A stretch of DNA of 11,119 nt from Acholeplasmatales bacterium. Its GTDB lineage: Bacteria; Bacillota_I; Bacilli_A; Acholeplasmatales; Anaeroplasmataceae. The translations under genes and the position numbers were made by a program. Positions 1 through 6,627 of this stretch are shown in pieces; positions within the stretch are counted from its first letter, which is position 1, and every line of letters starts with the position of its first letter. The stretch spans positions 1-11,119 of the forward strand of contig JAFPIE010000221.1 of the NCBI GenBank assembly GCA_017388605.1. The letters run 5' to 3'. Below the pieces are notes generated by a model that saw nothing but the letters and a program-made list of their open reading frames with translations, had not been told where the DNA came from and did no database searches.

Positions 1-1
1 C

Positions 2-967
2 AAACGTCACTATGCTCACGTAGACTGCCCAGGACATGCTGACTATGTTAAAAACATGATTACTGGTGCTGCTCAAATGGATGGAGCTATCTTAGTTATA
101 GCTGCAACAGATGGACCTATGGCTCAAACTCGTGAACACATCTTATTATCACGTCAAGTTGGAGTACCTCGTATGGTTGTATTCTTAAATAAATGTGATA
201 TGGTTGATGACGAAGAGTTAATCGACTTAGTTGAAATGGAAACTCGTGAATTATTAAGCGAGTATGGCTTCCCAGGAGATGACATTCCAGTTATCCGTGG
301 TTCTGCATTAGGTGCATTAAATGGAGATCCAAAGTGGGTTGCTAAGGTTGAGGAGTTAATGAACACTGTTGATGAGTACATTCCTACTCCTGTACGTGAC
401 AACGACAAGCCTTTCTTAATGCCTATCGAAGACGTATTCACAATCACAGGTCGTGGTACAGTTGTTACTGGACGTGTTGAGCGTGGTTCTGTTAAGGTTG
501 GTGATACTGTTGAAATCGTTGGTATCAAGGATACTCAGACTTCTGTAGTTACAGGTGTTGAAATGTTCCGTAAGCTTCTTGACTATGCTGAAGCTGGTGA
601 CAACATCGGTGTATTATTAAGAGGTATCAACCGTGATCAGGTACAACGTGGTCAGGTATTAGCTAAGCCAAAGAGCGTTACTCCACATTCTAAGTTCACT
701 GCTCAGGTTTACGTATTAAGCAAGGAGGAAGGTGGACGTCATACTCCATTCTTCTCTAACTATCGTCCTCAGTTCTATTTCCGTACAACAGACGTTACAG
801 GTGTAATCACTTTAGCTGCTGGTACTGAAATGGTAATGCCTGGTGACAATACAGTTATGACTGTTGAATTAATTCACCACATTGCTATGGAGCAGGGTAC
901 TAAGTTCTCTATCCGTGAGGGTGGTAGAACAGTTGGTGCTGGTTCTGTAGTTGAAATTCTTGAATAA
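2..967 (+). CDS. tuf: Elongation factor Tu, 5'-truncated by the window edge
   Basis: EF-Tu is the GTPase that carries aminoacyl-tRNA to the ribosomal A site. The reading frame is open from base 2, so 321 C-terminal residues are present. About 70-75 N-terminal residues, including the P-loop, lie outside the window. In the visible part the G3 motif DCPGH is at residues 8-12 and the G4 motif NKCD at 63-66. The remainder of the GTPase domain and beta-barrel domains 2 and 3 follow, with the family's FRTTDVTG and [10 protein letters not shown] near the end. Arginine is mostly CGT and the codons are those of a highly expressed gene, unlike the AGA-rich genes to the right. Upstream neighbours are not visible, so membership in a str-type operon cannot be judged. 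A strong terminator follows 27 bases after the stop. Identification is essentially certain. Confidence 0.98.
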   Translation, partial: KRHYAHVDCPGHADYVKNMITGAAQMDGAILVIAATDGPMAQTREHILLSRQVGVPRMVVFLNKCDMVDDEELIDLVEMETRELLSEYGFPGDDIPVIRGSALGALNGDPKWVAKVEELMNTVDEYIPTPVRDNDKPFLMPIEDVFTITGRGTVVTGRVERGSVKVGDTVEIVGIKDTQTSVVTGVEMFRKLLDYAEAGDNIGVLLRGINRDQVQRGQVLAKPKSVTPHSKFTAQVYVLSKEEGGRHTPFFSNYRPQFYFRTTDVTGVITLAAGTEMVMPGDNTVMTVELIHHIAMEQGTKFSIREGGRTVGAGSVVEILE

Positions 968-994
968 TTCTATTTAAAGAAGAAAAATGAAATT

Positions 995-1025
995 AGGAAT
1001 CCAAGGGTTTGGATTCCTTTTTTTT
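995..1025 (+). terminator. Intrinsic terminator of tuf
   Basis: A perfect 10-bp stem (AGGAATCCAA, 995-1004, with TTGGATTCCT, 1009-1018) has a four-base GGGT loop and runs into an uninterrupted T tract at 1018-1025. It lies 27 bases past the tuf stop, so it should end the tuf transcript and isolate the next gene. Confidence 0.93.
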
Positions 1026-1038
1026 CATTTTATTAAAC

Positions 1039-1067
1039 TTGTTAAATTTGCTTATATGTTGTAAAAT
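1039..1067 (+). promoter_or_regulatory. Probable sigma-A promoter of the 148-aa gene
   Basis: TTGTTA at 1039-1044 and TAAAAT at 1062-1067 are separated by 17 bases. The pair sits just after the tuf terminator and about 30 bases before the next start codon, as expected for an independent promoter. The assignment rests on sequence match and position only. Confidence 0.55.
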
Positions 1068-1096
1068 AAACTAAAGCACTAACGGAGGGGATAGGG

Positions 1097-1543
1097 ATGA
1101 ATCCAAGATATTATACAGAGCATATTTTATTTCCAAAGGTTTATTATAAGGATCCAATTAAGGTCATTACAAAGCTTGTTACAGAAAAAGAAGAGTATTT
1201 ATATAATTTCTATTTAGCAAGCTATGAGGGGCAAAAGGAAGCTTGCCCATTTCGAATTGAGGATTTTAAGGTAAATACCTATCAAATCGAACAAATTGAA
1301 TTTATTGTAATGACATTGCCCGATTATTTTATGGAGCCAACCCTATGTCATAAAATTATATTAGCTTATTCCTTTAATATGGATTTATATCAATACTATA
1401 CCTTAGAGGATGGTAATGATCCATTATTTGGAAGTTATATGCAGCTTTGTGCATGGATGGAGGGAGTTCATGCAAATTTCGGTGATTTTAAGGGCACAGA
1501 AGAAGAATTAATACAAAAGATATATCAAACTGTAATGATGTAA
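1097..1543 (+). CDS. Uncharacterised 148-residue protein
   Basis: I do not recognise the family. The start is supported by a GGAGGGG ribosome binding site at 1084-1090, six bases before the ATG. The gene has its own candidate promoter upstream and a hairpin terminator downstream, so it is a plausible single-gene transcript. The product is soluble-looking, with no signal peptide or membrane segment. It is rich in Tyr, Phe and Glu, has three cysteines (C50, C83, C118) with no CxxC pair, and holds short aromatic/acidic stretches such as YYTEHILF near the start and AWMEGVHANFGDF near the C-terminus. It could be a lineage-specific cytoplasmic protein. Nothing in the context (tuf before, convergent mscL after) assigns a role. 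Coding status is well supported; function is unknown. Confidence 0.8.
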   Translation: MNPRYYTEHILFPKVYYKDPIKVITKLVTEKEEYLYNFYLASYEGQKEACPFRIEDFKVNTYQIEQIEFIVMTLPDYFMEPTLCHKIILAYSFNMDLYQYYTLEDGNDPLFGSYMQLCAWMEGVHANFGDFKGTEEELIQKIYQTVMM

Positions 1544-1553
1544 AGAAAAGAAA

Positions 1554-1581
1554 AAAAGTCGTGATTTGATTCACGACTTTT
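1554..1581. terminator. Bidirectional terminator between convergent genes
   Basis: An 11-bp perfect stem (AAAAGTCGTGA, 1554-1564, with TCACGACTTTT, 1571-1581) has a six-base loop. On the plus strand it ends in TTTTCTT; on the minus strand the A-run at 1551-1557 gives a T tract. It lies 10 bases after the stop of the 148-aa gene and 13 bases from the mscL stop, so it can serve both convergent transcripts. Confidence 0.9.
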
Positions 1582-1594
1582 CTTATGCTAAAAA

Positions 1595-2221
1595 TTATTC
1601 AGCAGCTTCAGTTTCAACTGCAGCCTCAGCAGCAGCTTCAGCACCCTTAGATTGCATCTTTTCAGCAAGCTTTTCTTTTGCCTTAGCCTTAGCCTTATCC
1701 TGAGCCTCTCTCATCTTATTGAATGCCTTAACGATTAAGAATAATACGAATGCAACAATTAAGAATGAAATGATTGCGTTGATGAATGTACCCCAGTCAA
1801 TTACAGCAGATAGGTTGTAAGTGTAAGTTGTACCATGTAAAGTATACTTAGATAAGATAGTAGACTTTGCAGATTCAATTAGGTTAGGGTTTTCCTTTAG
1901 ATAATTCGCATTTTCAGAAATTTGCTCAGCATAATTTGCCTCTGCTAATTTAACACCTAATGCATGTAATTCAGAAGCTTGGAAGCTCTGACCTAAGCCG
2001 ATAGCCTCATTCATACCTCTTTGCATATCATTTGCTGCAGGTAATACAGTAACTAAGCCCTTTAAGCCACCTGGAACAGCCCAAGTACAAACACTTAGTA
2101 AAATGTTTACTAATGCAGTAACGATTGCACTGAATGCACCACCGATTACAACACCGACAGCCATATCAAGAACATTACCACGAGCGATAAATGTCTTAAA
2201 TTCACCGAAAAACTTTTTCAT
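1595..2221 (-). CDS. mscL: Large-conductance mechanosensitive channel MscL with enlarged extracellular loop
   Basis: MscL forms a homo-oligomeric membrane pore that opens under membrane tension and lets solutes escape during hypo-osmotic shock. The N-terminus is typical: an amphipathic first helix (residues 1-14), then the family hallmark [18 protein letters not shown] (13-30) leading into TM1 (about 16-44). TM2 is at about 142-166 ([22 protein letters not shown]), followed by a Lys/Glu/Ala-rich cytoplasmic tail (170-208). The protein is 208 residues, against roughly 130-150 usually. The excess is mainly in the loop between TM1 and TM2, about 95 residues here against about 25-30 in E. coli MscL. 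The proline-rich turn usual after TM1 is not recognisable, and a Cys (C45) lies there. The AAGGAG site (2234-2239 on the complement) is 12 bases before the ATG, slightly long. The family call is secure; normal gating is inferred. Confidence 0.93.
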   Translation of the reverse strand: MKKFFGEFKTFIARGNVLDMAVGVVIGGAFSAIVTALVNILLSVCTWAVPGGLKGLVTVLPAANDMQRGMNEAIGLGQSFQASELHALGVKLAEANYAEQISENANYLKENPNLIESAKSTILSKYTLHGTTYTYNLSAVIDWGTFINAIISFLIVAFVLFLIVKAFNKMREAQDKAKAKAKEKLAEKMQSKGAEAAAEAAVETEAAE

Positions 2222-2256
2222 TGTCTTTTATATCTCCTTTTTAATTTTGTAACATT

Positions 2257-2286
2257 ATTATACCACTGTTTTCTTTATCTTTTCAA
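2257..2286 (-). promoter_or_regulatory. mscL promoter with extended -10
   Basis: Read on the minus strand, TTGAAA (2281-2286) and TATAAT (2257-2262) are separated by 18 bases. The -10 is preceded by TGG, which makes the extended form TGnTATAAT. It lies about 36 bases upstream of the mscL ATG and downstream of the acyltransferase stop, so mscL can be transcribed alone. I see no convincing terminator between the two minus-strand genes, so read-through is also possible. Confidence 0.75.
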
Positions 2287-2328
2287 TAATAGAGGTATTA
2301 CAATTTTATTTGAATTGTATTTTTTCTC

Positions 2329-3165
2329 TTATTCATAATGTATTCTTTTACTATTATTGAAGATAGGATCATATATATTATCCTTTATGCCGGCAAGATT
2401 ACAAACAGTCTCATGACATTTTTTTGTTAAATTATTTTTGGCATCAGGGGTTGTATCATTAAAATCAGGAAGAATTAATTCTCCAATATTTAAGGTAAAT
2501 AGTGCCTCCTGCTTAAATATTTTTCTTCGAATAAAGCCTGGCCTTCTATAAGAGAATGCCATAGGAAGAATAGGCTTTTTTGCCATATATGCGAATTGTG
2601 CTGCACCCTTTTTAAATGGTCTTATATATCTATAGAATTCCCACATAGACCCTTCAGCATATATATGTAGCCAACCTCCAGATATAAGCATATCCTTCGT
2701 CTCTCTTAAAAATGCCTTTGATGCCACTTGATCATCCTCAGGAATAGGAATCCCACCTACATGACGTACAAACCAGCTGCTTTCGCCTTTTACATTTCTA
2801 TCCCAAACGAGAACATGTGGATCAAAAGGGTCTATACCATAATTGATAGCCATATAATCCATCATATGAACATGATTGGATATGGATATCACTCCATTTT
2901 TTAAAAGCTTTTTATTCTTTTTTATATTCTCTTTTCCAATAATTTTAAGACCTAATCTTATTTTGACAATCAAATAGCCAATGGTGACTAAAAGAAGTCT
3001 TAATAAATGATTTTGAAATCTAAATCCCTTAGAATTATCGATATAGGGATAATTCTTATCAAAGGTAATATCCTTTTGCTTCTTAAATTTTAAATAGTGC
3101 TGATCGGTATCCTCTGGATAAGGATACTTCTTAGATTTTGGATCATAATCTTGTATCTTTATCAT
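2329..3165 (-). CDS. PlsC-family acyltransferase (1-acylglycerol-3-phosphate acyltransferase-like)
   Basis: This is a member of the glycerolipid acyltransferase superfamily, which transfers acyl groups to lysophospholipid-type acceptors at the inner face of the membrane. The catalytic HX4D motif is HVHMMD (residues 98-103 from the start chosen here). The motif III position reads AEGSMW (170-175) in place of the common EGTR. PFKKGA follows at 183-188 and a KPILPMAF block at about 197-204. A hydrophobic stretch at about 54-69 may anchor it, after a charged 50-residue N-terminal extension. The ATG at 3163-3165 is preferred because AAGGTG lies a few bases upstream; an ATG at 3169-3171 and a GTG at 3172-3174 are in frame but overlap that site. 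The length (278 aa) is slightly above the family norm. A LexA-type box sits at its promoter. The exact substrate cannot be read from the sequence. Confidence 0.85.
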   Translation of the reverse strand: MIKIQDYDPKSKKYPYPEDTDQHYLKFKKQKDITFDKNYPYIDNSKGFRFQNHLLRLLLVTIGYLIVKIRLGLKIIGKENIKKNKKLLKNGVISISNHVHMMDYMAINYGIDPFDPHVLVWDRNVKGESSWFVRHVGGIPIPEDDQVASKAFLRETKDMLISGGWLHIYAEGSMWEFYRYIRPFKKGAAQFAYMAKKPILPMAFSYRRPGFIRRKIFKQEALFTLNIGELILPDFNDTTPDAKNNLTKKCHETVCNLAGIKDNIYDPIFNNSKRIHYE

Positions 3166-3232
3166 ATGCATCACCTTTTTTTCATTTTAACACGAAAGTG
3201 ATGGAATTGATAACAAATGATAAATTATTTTT

Positions 3233-3246
3233 CGAACACATGTTCG
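3233..3246 (-). promoter_or_regulatory. Predicted LexA (SOS) box upstream of the acyltransferase gene
   Basis: CGAACACATGTTCG matches the Gram-positive SOS box consensus CGAAC-N4-GTTCG at every defined base, including the RNRY preference of the Bacillus-type centre. The half-sites extend to TCGAACA-CA-TGTTCGA. The box abuts the minus-strand -10 element at 3247-3252, so it would cover the transcription start of the acyltransferase gene. It lies 70 bases from the trp -35 element, which makes control of trp less likely. LexA binding is predicted, not shown. Confidence 0.65.
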
Positions 3247-3277
3247 ATTATACATTTTTAATTAAACTGTTTAGCAA
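3247..3277 (-). promoter_or_regulatory. Probable promoter of the acyltransferase gene
   Basis: On the minus strand a consensus TATAAT occupies 3247-3252. The best -35 candidates are TTGCTA (3272-3277, 19-base spacer) or TAAACA (3268-3273, 15-base spacer), both off the ideal spacing. Transcription would start near 3240, inside the LexA box, giving a leader of about 75 bases. The -10 is convincing and the -35 is weak. Confidence 0.55.
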
Positions 3278-3315
3278 AAATATAAAAAATGTTGTACAAA
3301 ATCGGCAAAATTGTC

Positions 3316-3344
3316 TTGACTATAGAAAAAATATGATATAGAAT
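3316..3344 (+). promoter_or_regulatory. trp operon promoter
   Basis: TTGACT (3316-3321) and TAGAAT (3339-3344) are separated by exactly 17 bases, near the sigma-A consensus. Transcription would start at about 3351, just before the base of T-box stem I. No operator-like palindrome overlaps it, consistent with control by attenuation in the leader. Confidence 0.82.
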
Positions 3345-3355
3345 TTAATAAACCG

Positions 3356-3592
3356 TTGATTTGGAAGTTAGTCAATTAGCGCATTTATAGAGAACAGGGG
3401 ATGGTGGAAGCCTTGTATTAAGCGGAATTGAAAGTGGGCCAAAGAGGGCTTAGGTGAAGATAGTAGCTAAAGCCGGGTGTTCCCGTTATAGAACTAGAAT
3501 GTGATAGCATTCGATTGAGGTGGCTTTTTTAAGCAATTTAGGTGGTACCGCAGGTGTTTTATGCTTGTCCTATATAGGATAAGCATTTTTTT
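3356..3592 (+). ncRNA. Tryptophan T-box riboswitch leader of the trp operon
   Basis: This is a cis-acting leader RNA that reads the charging state of tRNA-Trp. Stem I closes with TTTGG (3360-3364) and CCAAA (3439-3443). Above the specifier loop CAATT (3373-3377) pairs with AATTG (3426-3430). The 3' side of that loop contains TGG at 3435-3437, followed by a purine, which is the tryptophan specifier codon. The distal GGTGGAAGCC region is at 3403-3412. Stem II can form from GGCTTAG (3447-3453) and CTAAAGCC (3467-3474), and stem III from CGGG (3474-3477) and CCCG (3482-3485). The T-box core AGGTGGTACCGC is at 3540-3551, and its TAGG (3539-3542) can pair with CCTA (3569-3572), which would break the terminator stem. 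Uncharged tRNA-Trp should therefore permit read-through into trpE. With the promoters and LexA box, this explains the long gene-free stretch before trpE. Confidence 0.95.
3561..3592 (+). terminator. T-box attenuator terminator
   Basis: ATGCTTGTCC (3561-3570) pairs with GGATAAGCAT (3577-3586) around a TATATA loop, with one G-U pair, and a T run follows at 3586-3592. Its 5' arm shares CC (3569-3570) with the antiterminator, so the two structures exclude each other. It ends 18 bases before the trpE start. Confidence 0.92.
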
Positions 3593-3610
3593 ATTTTAAG
3601 GAGGAAAATT

Positions 3611-5044
3611 ATGAAGCCAGCATTAGAAGAATTAAAGAATTATAAAGATTATGATATTGTCCCAGTTTATGATGAGATTATGTCTGATTTTACAACCCCA
3701 TTAAATGTTTTAAGGAACATTAAGGAGATTAGTGATAAATTCTATTTACTTGAATCTGTTGAAGCATCAAAATTTTCTAGATATTCTTATTTAGGCTATA
3801 ACCCAGTATTAACGATATCCTGTAAGGATAATATCGTGAATATATCTGGAAATAAATATTATAGTGAAAAGCCAATGGATGAGGTAAAGAAGATATTAGA
3901 AAAATATAGAGCTCCTAAAATAAAGGATTTACCTCCTTTTTGCGGTGGACTTGTTGGGTATTTTTCTTACGATTCCTATAAATATTTTGAAACAAGCCTC
4001 AAATTAAATTCAAAGGATAATGCATCCTTTAATGATTATGAATTATATATGTATGATAAGGTTATTTGCTTTGACGCGTTCAAGCAAAAAATCATTATCA
4101 TCGTGAATATAAAAACTGGAGATCATATAGAACAAAACTATTTAGAGGCTAGAAATTCTATTGAAGAAATTAAAAAGCTATTAATGAAAGCTCCATCCTT
4201 TAAGGAATCTAAAATAAAAATAATAGAAAAGCCAACCTCTATGGATAACAAGGAAGAATATAAAGAAAAGCTTTCTAAGGTGAAAAAGCATATCTATGAT
4301 GGAGATATCTTCCAATGTGTATTTTCAAGAAGGTTTAAAGTTAAGGTAGAGGGTGATTTATTTGAGGCCTATAGAAAATTAAGAAGCATTAATCCATCTC
4401 CCTATATGTATTACATGAAATATGAGGATGATTTAGAAATTGCAGGCGCATCTCCTGAAACCTTATGCAAGAAGGAGGATGATTTAATCATGACCTATCC
4501 TATTGCAGGCACAAGACCTAGAGGTAAAACTCCAGAGGAGGATTATAAAAATGAAGAGGAACTCCTTAAGGATAAAAAGGAACTTGCCGAGCATAATATG
4601 CTTGTGGATTTAGGTAGAAATGATATTGGAAGAGTTTCATCCTTTGCATCTGTAAAGGTTTTAGAATATATGAAGGTATTAAGATTTTCCCATGTGATGC
4701 ATATTGCATCTACCGTTGTAGGAAAAATTAAAGAAGGATTATCGAGCGTTGATACATTAATGTCTATATTACCTGCAGGTACCTTATCTGGTGCCCCAAA
4801 GAAAAGGGCCGTTGAAATTATAGATGGCCTAGAAAAGGAAAAAAGAGGAATCTATGGTGGAGCCTTAGGATATATTGATTTTACAGACAATATGAATATG
4901 TGTATTGTCATTCGTACCATCATTAAGAAGAAGGATGATATATATCTTCAAGCAGGTGGAGGAATCGTTATGGATTCGAATTATGAAGCAGAATACCTTG
5001 AAACAGAAAATAAGGCAATGGCCACATTTAAGGCCTTAGAATAG
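3611..5044 (+). CDS. trpE: Anthranilate synthase component I
   Basis: TrpE converts chorismate to anthranilate, the first committed step of tryptophan synthesis, using ammonia delivered by TrpG. The 477 residues are full length for the family. The N-terminal regulatory domain carries LLES (46-49) followed by SRYSYLGYNP, the element linked to tryptophan feedback inhibition. The chorismate-binding domain has PIAGTRPRG (298-306), LGRND (334-338), FSHVMHIAS (359-367) and LPAGTLSGAPK (387-397), then YGGALGYIDF and AGGGIV near the C-terminus. This favours TrpE over the paralogue PabB, and the T-box and flanking trp genes settle it. The ribosome binding site AAGGAGG (3598-3604) is strong and well spaced. 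It has no tryptophan residues. trpG begins nine bases after the stop. Confidence 0.98.
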   Translation: MKPALEELKNYKDYDIVPVYDEIMSDFTTPLNVLRNIKEISDKFYLLESVEASKFSRYSYLGYNPVLTISCKDNIVNISGNKYYSEKPMDEVKKILEKYRAPKIKDLPPFCGGLVGYFSYDSYKYFETSLKLNSKDNASFNDYELYMYDKVICFDAFKQKIIIIVNIKTGDHIEQNYLEARNSIEEIKKLLMKAPSFKESKIKIIEKPTSMDNKEEYKEKLSKVKKHIYDGDIFQCVFSRRFKVKVEGDLFEAYRKLRSINPSPYMYYMKYEDDLEIAGASPETLCKKEDDLIMTYPIAGTRPRGKTPEEDYKNEEELLKDKKELAEHNMLVDLGRNDIGRVSSFASVKVLEYMKVLRFSHVMHIASTVVGKIKEGLSSVDTLMSILPAGTLSGAPKKRAVEIIDGLEKEKRGIYGGALGYIDFTDNMNMCIVIRTIIKKKDDIYLQAGGGIVMDSNYEAEYLETENKAMATFKALE

Positions 5045-5053
5045 GAGGATATT

Positions 5054-5620
5054 ATGGTTTTATTAATAGATAATTATGATTCCTTTTCCTATAACCTATA
5101 CCAATATATAGGAGAAATAGTGGAGGATATCTTAGTTTATAAAAATGATGAGATAAGTATTTCAGATATAAAGAAATTAAATCCATCTCATATCATATTA
5201 TCCCCAGGTCCTGGAAGACCTAAGGATGCAGGAATACTAGAGGATATATTGAAAGAAATTCATGATATTCCAATTCTTGGTGTATGCCTTGGACATCAAG
5301 CCATTTGTGAGGTATTTGGTCTTAAAATAGAAAATGCTTTAGAAATATATCATGGAAAGCAAGACCAAATAGAAATAGATAATGAGGATTTAATCTTCAA
5401 AGGATTGCCTAGTGAAATAATCGTTGGAAGATACCATTCCTTAATTGGTAAGGGAGAATCGAATGAATTAAAGGTTATCGCAAGAAATAGCGATAATGAA
5501 ATTATGGCAATTAAGCATAAGATATATCCTATTTATGGATTACAATTCCATCCAGAATCTATTCTTACACCAGATGGAATGAAGATACTTAAGAATTTTT
5601 TTGAAGGAGAATTAAAATGA
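5054..5620 (+). CDS. trpG: Anthranilate synthase component II (glutamine amidotransferase)
   Basis: TrpG hydrolyses glutamine and channels ammonia to TrpE. It is a class I glutamine amidotransferase of 188 residues, the normal length for an unfused subunit. The N-terminus LLIDNYDSFSYNL (3-15) is diagnostic of TrpG/PabA. The oxyanion-strand SPGPG is at 50-54, the nucleophile elbow GVCLGHQ has Cys78, and the FHPES motif supplies His166 and Glu168, completing the triad. The AGGAGG site (5043-5048) overlaps the trpE stop codon, suggesting coupled translation. The gene ends in an ATGA overlap with trpD. Because TrpG and PabA are close homologues it could also serve folate synthesis, but that is not testable here. 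Confidence 0.97.
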   Translation: MVLLIDNYDSFSYNLYQYIGEIVEDILVYKNDEISISDIKKLNPSHIILSPGPGRPKDAGILEDILKEIHDIPILGVCLGHQAICEVFGLKIENALEIYHGKQDQIEIDNEDLIFKGLPSEIIVGRYHSLIGKGESNELKVIARNSDNEIMAIKHKIYPIYGLQFHPESILTPDGMKILKNFFEGELK

Positions 5621-6627
5621 AAAATTATTTACAAAAGCTTACCGAAGGTAAGGATTTAACTAAAGAAGAAATGTATGATGCAATTCTAAAAATAATGAAA
5701 AATGAGGTAGAACCTGCAATGACAGGTGCATTCCTAACCGCTTTATCGATCAAAGGAGAAAAGCCTGAGGAAATTGTAGGTGCTGTAAAGGCTATGCTTG
5801 AGGTTGCACAAATTATAGACCCAGGCTATGATGTATTAGATATTGTAGGTACAGGAGGAGATAGATCCTTTTCCTTCAATATTTCATCTACTGCAGCTTT
5901 AGTTGCAGCTGCAGCTGGAGTTAAGGTTGCGAAGCATGGAAATAGAAGTGTTTCCTCTAAATGTGGCTCTGCAGATTTTTATGAGGCCTTAGGTGTTAAA
6001 TTTGATTTTGCAAGCCATTATGCGAAGGATGTATTAGATAAGGCAGGAATTGTATTTATGTTTGCCCCTGTATATCACCAGGCGATGCGCTTTGTTGGTC
6101 CTATTCGTAAGGCCTTAGGTATAAAGACTATGTATAATATTATGGGTCCATTAATTAATCCAATGAATGCGACACATATGGTTTTAGGTGTTTATAAAAA
6201 GGAATTAGTAAGACCAGTTGCAGAGGTTTTAAAGCTTAGAGGCTTAAAGCATGCGATGGTCGTATATGGCTATGATGTTGTGGATGAGGTATCTATTGCA
6301 GATAAGACTCATGTTGCTGAATTTGAATATGGTAAGGATATTATAGAATATGATTTAGACCCAAGAGATTATGGATTTTCTCTAGGAACGCATTCCGATT
6401 TAGTTGGTGGAGATCCTTTAGTGAATAAGGAAATCGCTATGGATATATTTAATGGGAAAAAGAGTCCTAAGAGAGATGTTGTTGTATTAAATGCGGCCTG
6501 TGCGATTCATGTATATACGAATAAATCGTTAGAGGAATCCATTAAAATTGCAGAGAATGTCATTGATTCAGGACTTGTTTTAAAGAAGCTTGAGGAATTT
6601 AAATATGCAACCAATGATATTAGATAA
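5617..6627 (+). CDS. trpD: Anthranilate phosphoribosyltransferase
   Basis: TrpD joins anthranilate to PRPP to give phosphoribosylanthranilate. It has 336 residues, full length. An N-terminal helical domain (about 1-70) precedes the PRPP-binding GTGGD (79-83). The block KHGNRSVSSKCGSAD (106-120) corresponds to the family's conserved KHGNR and SSxxGSAD elements. FVGPIRKALGIKT (159-171) and IMGPLINP (175-182) follow. The start overlaps the trpG stop in an ATGA, with AAGGAG at 5604-5609 inside trpG. It is a separate gene, not fused to trpG as in some enteric bacteria. The last 23 bases overlap trpC. Confidence 0.97.
   Translation: MKNYLQKLTEGKDLTKEEMYDAILKIMKNEVEPAMTGAFLTALSIKGEKPEEIVGAVKAMLEVAQIIDPGYDVLDIVGTGGDRSFSFNISSTAALVAAAAGVKVAKHGNRSVSSKCGSADFYEALGVKFDFASHYAKDVLDKAGIVFMFAPVYHQAMRFVGPIRKALGIKTMYNIMGPLINPMNATHMVLGVYKKELVRPVAEVLKLRGLKHAMVVYGYDVVDEVSIADKTHVAEFEYGKDIIEYDLDPRDYGFSLGTHSDLVGGDPLVNKEIAMDIFNGKKSPKRDVVVLNAACAIHVYTNKSLEESIKIAENVIDSGLVLKKLEEFKYATNDIR

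Noticed and set aside
154..528. Minus-strand open frame of 124 codons inside tuf
   Set aside because: It is an antisense shadow of highly conserved EF-Tu codons and has no features of a protein of its own.
2299..2325. Inverted repeat TACAATT/AATTGTA between mscL and the acyltransferase gene, followed by a T run on the plus strand
   Set aside because: The 7-bp AT-only stem is weak, its T run lies on the strand with no upstream gene, and on the minus strand there is no T tract. It is not called a terminator.
3180..3212. Second minus-strand promoter with TAAAAT (extended TGT) near the acyltransferase start
   Set aside because: A start from it would fall at the ribosome binding site, and its -35 (TTATCA) is poor. 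The TATAAT at 3247-3252 is the better candidate.
3138..3341. Plus-strand open frame of 67 codons before the trp operon
   Set aside because: It overlaps the acyltransferase start, the LexA box and the trp promoter, has no ribosome binding site, and its composition is that of AT-rich intergenic DNA.
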